Assembly: GCA_002315935.1 (NCBI GenBank)
Contig: DCII01000062.1
Span: forward strand, 1 to 64,000
DNA length: 64,000 nt
Direction of reading: 5' to 3'
Source of the DNA: Ruminococcaceae bacterium UBA1730
GTDB taxonomy: Bacteria > Bacillota > Clostridia > Oscillospirales > Acutalibacteraceae
Shown here: positions 60,029 through 64,000 of the stretch, piece after piece
Layout of the letters: each line of letters starts with the position of its first letter
Numbering within the stretch: position 1 is the first letter of the stretch
Notes under the pieces: generated by a model
What the model saw: only the letters and a program-made list of their open reading frames with translations
Databases searched by the model: none
What the model was told of the DNA's origin: nothing
Translations under genes and position numbers: made by a program

Positions 60029-60694
60029 ATGAAGATTATTGCACATATCAGAAGTGATTTTTCAACTAAATTCGGAATACCCCGTCAGAGCGGATTGATT
60101 GACGAGCTTGAAGCAAGCATCGTTTTTGAGCCGGAATACCGTGTTCCCGAGGCTTTGCGTGAGCTTGACGGTTATTCTCACATATGGCTGATATGGCAGT
60201 TTTCGGAATGTGCCGACAAAGAGTGGAGCCCGACAGTCCGTCCGCCGAGACTCGGTGGAAACAGACGGGTCGGCGTTTTTGCAAGCCGCTCCCCTTTCAG
60301 ACCTAATCCCATAGGACTATCATGTGTTAAGCTAACAGCAGTTGAGGAAACGGAAAACTTCGGTCATATTTTGAAGGTTTCGGGAGCAGACCTTCTTGAC
60401 GGCACGCCCATTTACGATATAAAGCCTTATCTGCCCTATGTTGATTCTCATCCCGAAGCAACAGGAGGCTTCGCTCTTCAACAAAAAGAAGGAACTCTGA
60501 ATGTTGAAGTTTGCGATGAATTGCTCGAAAAAGTCTGTGAAGAAAAAAGAAAAGCACTCATCGCCGTGCTTTCTCAGGACCCGAGACCGCAGTATCAGAA
60601 TGACGAAAACAGAATATACGGAATGGATTTTGCAGGCTATAACATAAAATTTAAGGTTAAAAACGATTTATTAACAGTTACAGAAATCAGTTGA
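60029..60694 (+). CDS. trmO: tRNA (t6A37) methyltransferase TrmO
   Basis: SAM-dependent beta-barrel methyltransferase that adds a methyl group to N6-threonylcarbamoyl-A37 in tRNA-Thr. A 221-residue protein with the TsaA/UPF0066 signature: KFGIPRQSGLI, LDGYSHIWLIWQFSE, and VGVFASRSPFRPNPIGLS, then DLLDGTPIYDIKPYLPYVD. In E. coli the target is tRNA-Thr reading ACY codons; the gene for such a tRNA lies just upstream here. It may be co-transcribed with uvrC (15 bases downstream). Confidence 0.93.
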   Translation: MKIIAHIRSDFSTKFGIPRQSGLIDELEASIVFEPEYRVPEALRELDGYSHIWLIWQFSECADKEWSPTVRPPRLGGNRRVGVFASRSPFRPNPIGLSCVKLTAVEETENFGHILKVSGADLLDGTPIYDIKPYLPYVDSHPEATGGFALQQKEGTLNVEVCDELLEKVCEEKRKALIAVLSQDPRPQYQNDENRIYGMDFAGYNIKFKVKNDLLTVTEIS

Positions 60695-60709
60695 ACAAAG
60701 GTGATTACC

Positions 60710-62554
60710 GTGAACGAAAAAATGCCGATTCTTCGAAAAAAGGCAATGAGCTTGCCGCTTACTCCCGGTGTTTATCTCATGAAAAATAAAAACGGACTCA
60801 TAATTTATGTCGGCAAGGCAAAGGCTCTCAAGAACAGAGTAAGCCAATATTTCGGTTCGCAGAATAATCACTCCGTAAAAGTCCGCAAAATGGTTGAGAA
60901 TGTTGATGATTTTGATTATATACTCTGTGACAGCGAATTTGAAGCTCTTGTTCTTGAATGTTCGCTTATTAAACAGCATTCTCCGAAGTATAATATTCTT
61001 CTCAAGGATGATAAAGGTTACAGTTATATAAAGATTTCCGGCGGGGAATGGAAGAATATTTCCTGTGTTTTTCAAAAAATTGATGACGAAGCGGAGTATA
61101 TCGGACCGTACACAAGCTCTTTCGGGATTTCAAATGCTGTTGATACCGCAAAAAAAATATTCAGAATTCCGCAATGTACGAAGCAGTTTCCGAGAGATTT
61201 CAAAAAAAGCAGACCGTGCCTGAATTTCTATATCGGTCAATGCTCCGCTCCATGTGCAGGAAAAACAACAAGAGAGGCAAACAATGATGCCGTCAGACAG
61301 GCTCTTGATTTTATTCTTGACGGTTCGGGTAAGGTTATCGAAAAGCTCACCGCTGATATGCTGGAGGCTTCGGAAAATCTTGAATTTGAAAAAGCCGCAA
61401 AGCTTCGTGACATAATAAACTCAATTAATAAAGTTACAGAAAAGCAGAAGGTTTTTGCCGCTTCCGTTGAGGAACAGGATGTTTTTTCAATCGTGTGTGC
61501 CTCAGACGGCGAATCTCCGAAGGCGTGCCTTTCGGTTCTGCGGTTCCGTGAATCAAGGCTGTGGGACAGCGAGCATTTCATCATTGACCAGCCCGATGAC
61601 CTTGCAGAAGCCCGTCACGACCTGATACGAAGCTATTATTCGATGAGAGATTTTATTCCGAGAAGAATAGCGGTTGACGGAGAAACCGAAAGCTCAGAGC
61701 TTCTTTCGGAATGGCTATCATCGCTCGCAAAAAGAAAGGTCACTATTGCTCAGCCTCAGCGTGGCGAACAGCATTCTCTTATGGAAATGTGCCGTTCAAA
61801 CGCCGCCCAGAAGCTTGCTCTCTATCTCGGAAGAACAGGCAAAACAACTGCCGCTCTTGATGAACTCGGAACTCTTCTCGGTCTGAAAACACCTCCCGAA
61901 TACATCGAATCATACGATATATCGCATACTGCCGGAAGCAACAATGTTGCCGGAATGGTTGTTTTCAGAAACGGTGTTCCGTATAAGAAAGCTTATAAAC
62001 GCTTCACGATTAAAGGATTCAGCGGTCAGGATGACTACGGCTCAATGGCGGAGGTTCTTGAACGCAGGTTTTTAAGATATTTTGAAGAAAAAGACACGGG
62101 CGAAGGCTTTGGAAGACTGCCCGATTTGATTCTTCTTGACGGCGGAAAAGGTCAGGTAAACGCAGTCCTGCCGATTCTTAAAAAATATAATCTTGATATT
62201 CCACTTTTCGGCATGGTTAAGGATTCGCACCACAGAACAAGGGCGATTGCTCTTTCCGGCGATGAACTTTCGTTGACATCCAAAAGAGCCGCATTTACTC
62301 TTGTTTCAACCATCCAGGAGGAGGTTCACAGATATTCAATTGAATATCACAGAAGCAAGCGAAGCAATTCTCAGATTTCCTCAACTCTGACCTCGATTGA
62401 AGGAATCGGCGAAGCAAGATGTAAAGCTCTTCTGAAGCATTTCAAAACCGTTAAGGCGGTTTCCGAAGCATCAGAACAGGAGCTTTTGAAGGTCAAAGGG
62501 ATGAATGTTAATTCCGCAAAAGCAGTATACAAAGCTTTTCATCCCGAAGAATAA
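60710..62554 (+). CDS. uvrC: Excinuclease ABC subunit C
   Basis: Makes both incisions in nucleotide excision repair. A 614-residue UvrC in normal order: GIY-YIG nuclease (PLTPGVYLMKNKNGLIIYVG, about 18-37), a cysteine group (CLNFYIGQCSAPC), UVR/UvrB-binding motif (LEFEKAAKLRDII), the RNase H-like nuclease with SYDISHTAG and LILLDGGKGQ, and a C-terminal helix-hairpin-helix (IEGIGEARCKALLKHF). Start choice: GTG 60710, spaced from AAAGGTGAT; an upstream in-frame GTG is inside that site. Confidence 0.96.
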   Translation: MNEKMPILRKKAMSLPLTPGVYLMKNKNGLIIYVGKAKALKNRVSQYFGSQNNHSVKVRKMVENVDDFDYILCDSEFEALVLECSLIKQHSPKYNILLKDDKGYSYIKISGGEWKNISCVFQKIDDEAEYIGPYTSSFGISNAVDTAKKIFRIPQCTKQFPRDFKKSRPCLNFYIGQCSAPCAGKTTREANNDAVRQALDFILDGSGKVIEKLTADMLEASENLEFEKAAKLRDIINSINKVTEKQKVFAASVEEQDVFSIVCASDGESPKACLSVLRFRESRLWDSEHFIIDQPDDLAEARHDLIRSYYSMRDFIPRRIAVDGETESSELLSEWLSSLAKRKVTIAQPQRGEQHSLMEMCRSNAAQKLALYLGRTGKTTAALDELGTLLGLKTPPEYIESYDISHTAGSNNVAGMVVFRNGVPYKKAYKRFTIKGFSGQDDYGSMAEVLERRFLRYFEEKDTGEGFGRLPDLILLDGGKGQVNAVLPILKKYNLDIPLFGMVKDSHHRTRAIALSGDELSLTSKRAAFTLVSTIQEEVHRYSIEYHRSKRSNSQISSTLTSIEGIGEARCKALLKHFKTVKAVSEASEQELLKVKGMNVNSAKAVYKAFHPEE

Positions 62555-62594
62555 TAAATTATTGTGAATTTTTTATCACCATGGAATATTTTAC

Positions 62595-62624
62595 TTGACA
62601 ATTATTAACTTTTAGTGCCATAAT
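62595..62624 (+). promoter_or_regulatory. Promoter of rsmD-coaD
   Basis: A perfect TTGACA (62595-62600) and CATAAT (62619-62624) are separated by 18 bases. Confidence 0.65.
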
Positions 62625-62659
62625 AAATTGGTTATATATTTTATTATATGGAGGCATTT

Positions 62660-63196
62660 ATGCGAGTAATAACCGGCTCCGCAAGAGGAATGTCACTTAA
62701 AACTCTTGAAGGTGAAACAACAAGGCCAACCTCCGAAAAGGTCAAGGAAGCCGTTTTCAGTGCATTGCAGTTTGAAATCGAAGGCAGAAGAATTCTTGAT
62801 TTATTTGCAGGCTCAGGTCAGCTCGGCATTGAAGCGTTGAGCAGGGGTGCAGAATCAGCGGTGTTTGTTGATTCAGATAAAAACGCCGTAAAAATAATCA
62901 AAGAGAATATCGAAAAAACAAAGTTCAGTGAAAAGTCGGATGTATATCAGGGAGATTCAGTTGCTTTTCTCTCAATGACGGGAAAGATTTTTGACATTGC
63001 TTTTATTGACCCTCCCTATGCAACAGGTCTTCTTCAGAAAGCAATGAATAAGCTCGATGACAGAATTGCCGAGGGCGGTGCAGTTGTTTGCGAGCATCCG
63101 TTTGACGAAGAGCTTCCGGAATCCTTCGGCGGACTGATTAAACAAAAGGATTACAGATACGGAAAGATTGCAGTTTCAATCTTCAGAAAGGGATAA
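62660..63196 (+). CDS. rsmD: 16S rRNA (guanine966-N2)-methyltransferase
   Basis: Ribosome assembly methyltransferase of 178 residues. Motifs are the RNA-contact N-terminus RVITGSARGMSL and RPTSEKVKEAVFSAL, the SAM site ILDLFAGSGQLGIEALSRGA, and catalytic D-P-P-Y in FIDPPYATG. Start choice: ATG 62660, six bases after GGAGG, rather than the ATG four codons earlier that overlaps it. It is followed four bases later by coaD, the usual partner gene in Firmicutes. Confidence 0.96.
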   Translation: MRVITGSARGMSLKTLEGETTRPTSEKVKEAVFSALQFEIEGRRILDLFAGSGQLGIEALSRGAESAVFVDSDKNAVKIIKENIEKTKFSEKSDVYQGDSVAFLSMTGKIFDIAFIDPPYATGLLQKAMNKLDDRIAEGGAVVCEHPFDEELPESFGGLIKQKDYRYGKIAVSIFRKG

Positions 63197-63200
63197 CGAT

Positions 63201-63698
63201 ATGAAAACAGCTATTTGCCCGGGAAGCTTTGACCCGGTAACAAGAGGTCACATTGATATTATCAAACGTGCCGCAAAGCTTTTTGATAAGGTTGTTGTTG
63301 TTGTTATGATGAATTTCAACAAGCGTGACAGTTATTTCACTGCATCAGAAAGAGTTGAGCTTCTCAAGAGAAGTCTCAAGGACACAACAAATGTTGAAGT
63401 TGATATGTACAGCGGTCTGCTTGCAGAATATGCAGACAAGGTCGGAGCCTGTGCAGTAGTCAAGGGTCTGCGTGCTGTTTCGGATTTCGAATACGAATTC
63501 CAGATGGCATTGACAAATCAGAAATTAAACCCCGATTTTGAAACCGTTTTTCTCACGGCCAAGGCAGAGCATATGTTCCTTTCTTCAAGCGTGGTCAAGC
63601 AGGTTTGCGAATTCGGCGGAGATATAAGCGAATTTATTCCCGAAGAAACCAGCGAAGATATAATCAAAAGAATCAAAGAGAGGAAACAGTCTTTATGA
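63201..63698 (+). CDS. coaD: Phosphopantetheine adenylyltransferase
   Basis: Penultimate step of coenzyme A synthesis. A 165-residue nucleotidyltransferase with CPGSFDPVTRGHIDII (the T/H-x-G-H motif), VVKGLRAVSDFEYE, and the C-terminal FLSSSVVKQV. GGGATAAC precedes the ATG. It overlaps the following gene by four bases (ATGA). Together with coaX it covers two steps of the CoA pathway in this window. Confidence 0.96.
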   Translation: MKTAICPGSFDPVTRGHIDIIKRAAKLFDKVVVVVMMNFNKRDSYFTASERVELLKRSLKDTTNVEVDMYSGLLAEYADKVGACAVVKGLRAVSDFEYEFQMALTNQKLNPDFETVFLTAKAEHMFLSSSVVKQVCEFGGDISEFIPEETSEDIIKRIKERKQSL

Positions 63699-64000
63699 AC
63701 ATTGAAAATTTTCTTGACAGCATTGAAGACATAATCGAAGCAGGTTCGAAGTCACCTTTCAGCTCAAAAATAAGCGTTGACGGAAACGCTATCAAAACAG
63801 CAATTGAAGATATTCGTCTTAATCTGCCGAATGAAATTTCACAGGCAAGGTCTATTGTTGCCGACAGAAACAATATTCTCCAGAAGGCAAAGAACGAAGC
63901 TGTCAGTGTTGTTACAACTGCCGAAGAAAAGTCAAGAGCTCTTGTTTCAAGTGCAGAAGACAAAGTAAGAGCGGTTGTTCTCAAAACCGAAGAATATTCA
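63695..64000 (+). CDS. Coiled-coil protein, cut by window edge
   Basis: The first 102 codons of a gene that continues past the window. The start overlaps the coaD stop (ATGA). The visible part is helical: a short N-terminal segment, then NEISQARSIVADRNNIL and an Ala/Glu/Lys-rich stretch with heptad spacing. This resembles the small V-ATPase subunit H/DivIVA-like coiled-coil proteins that often follow coaD in Clostridia. The function is unknown. Confidence 0.8.
   Translation, partial: MNIENFLDSIEDIIEAGSKSPFSSKISVDGNAIKTAIEDIRLNLPNEISQARSIVADRNNILQKAKNEAVSVVTTAEEKSRALVSSAEDKVRAVVLKTEEYS

Noticed and set aside
1..64000. CRISPR array, prophage or full insertion sequence
   Set aside because: No regularly spaced direct repeats, no phage structural genes, and no transposase or integrase was found; only the two MITE-like repeats are present.

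Overview
The window looks like a chromosomal segment of a spore-forming gut-type Clostridium relative, most likely an Oscillospirales/Ruminococcaceae-like Firmicute. The reasons are moderate to low GC, strong Shine-Dalgarno sites, sporulation regulators (spoIIID, sigG), a queA-tgt-yajC-TIGR04086 block, a CoaX-type pantothenate kinase, an ECF transporter S protein and lipoproteins with signal peptidase II boxes. No phage, CRISPR array, rRNA operon or complete insertion sequence is visible. Gene density is high and almost every reading frame can be given a family.

Layout. 0.2-7.3 kb: an FAD oxidoreductase on the minus strand, then xpt with a four-gene purine-nucleoside ABC uptake operon (lipoprotein, ATPase, two permeases). 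7.4-11.3 kb: spoIIID, a secreted alpha/beta hydrolase and a secreted PHP-domain protein. 11.4-16.0 kb (minus): queA, tgt, yajC, a TIGR04086 membrane protein, a small lipoprotein and sigG. 16.1-18.9 kb: asd-dapA-dapB for lysine/diaminopimelate. 19.1 kb: tRNA-Lys(TTT). 19.2-25.8 kb (minus): a secreted metallophosphoesterase, thiN, and an autoregulated TetR/MMPL/lipoprotein export operon. 25.9-30.3 kb (minus): pdxK-like kinase, thyA, folA, ppa and guaB, a nucleotide and folate block. 30.4-42.7 kb: two secreted ceramidase-fold proteins, an aldo/keto reductase, an SGNH hydrolase, a PfoR-type EIIC, an FtsW/RodA protein, a PHP protein, a GH36 alpha-galactosidase and an esterase. 42.7-46.4 kb (minus): a MATE exporter and a copper ATPase carrying a CopZ-like tail. 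46.6-55.5 kb: a DUF1846 protein, a secreted papain-like peptidase, proC, mscL, a radical SAM protein, coaX with an ECF S protein, a DUF1294 protein and a YngK-like lipoprotein. 55.5-64 kb: a cell-wall amidase, small membrane proteins, DUF2804, a PAP2-like protein, tRNA-Thr(GGT)-trmO, uvrC, rsmD, coaD and the start of a coiled-coil protein cut by the window edge.

The strongest candidates for something new are these. (1) The 30.4-42.7 kb cluster: its two ceramidase-fold enzymes keep the zinc ligands but lose the usual nucleophile motif, and it also encodes an alpha-galactosidase. (2) Two hairpins that bury Shine-Dalgarno sites and resemble terminators, one of them in front of sigG. (3) A MITE-like palindromic repeat in two copies, one forming nearly all of a peptidase mRNA leader. 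(4) A copper ATPase fused in frame to a CopZ-size domain that has its own internal ribosome site. (5) trmO beside the tRNA-Thr(GGT) gene, the tRNA type its family modifies. (6) Recurrent aromatic amphipathic C-terminal tails on unrelated secreted proteins. Family names come from recognising motifs in the translations; no database search was run.
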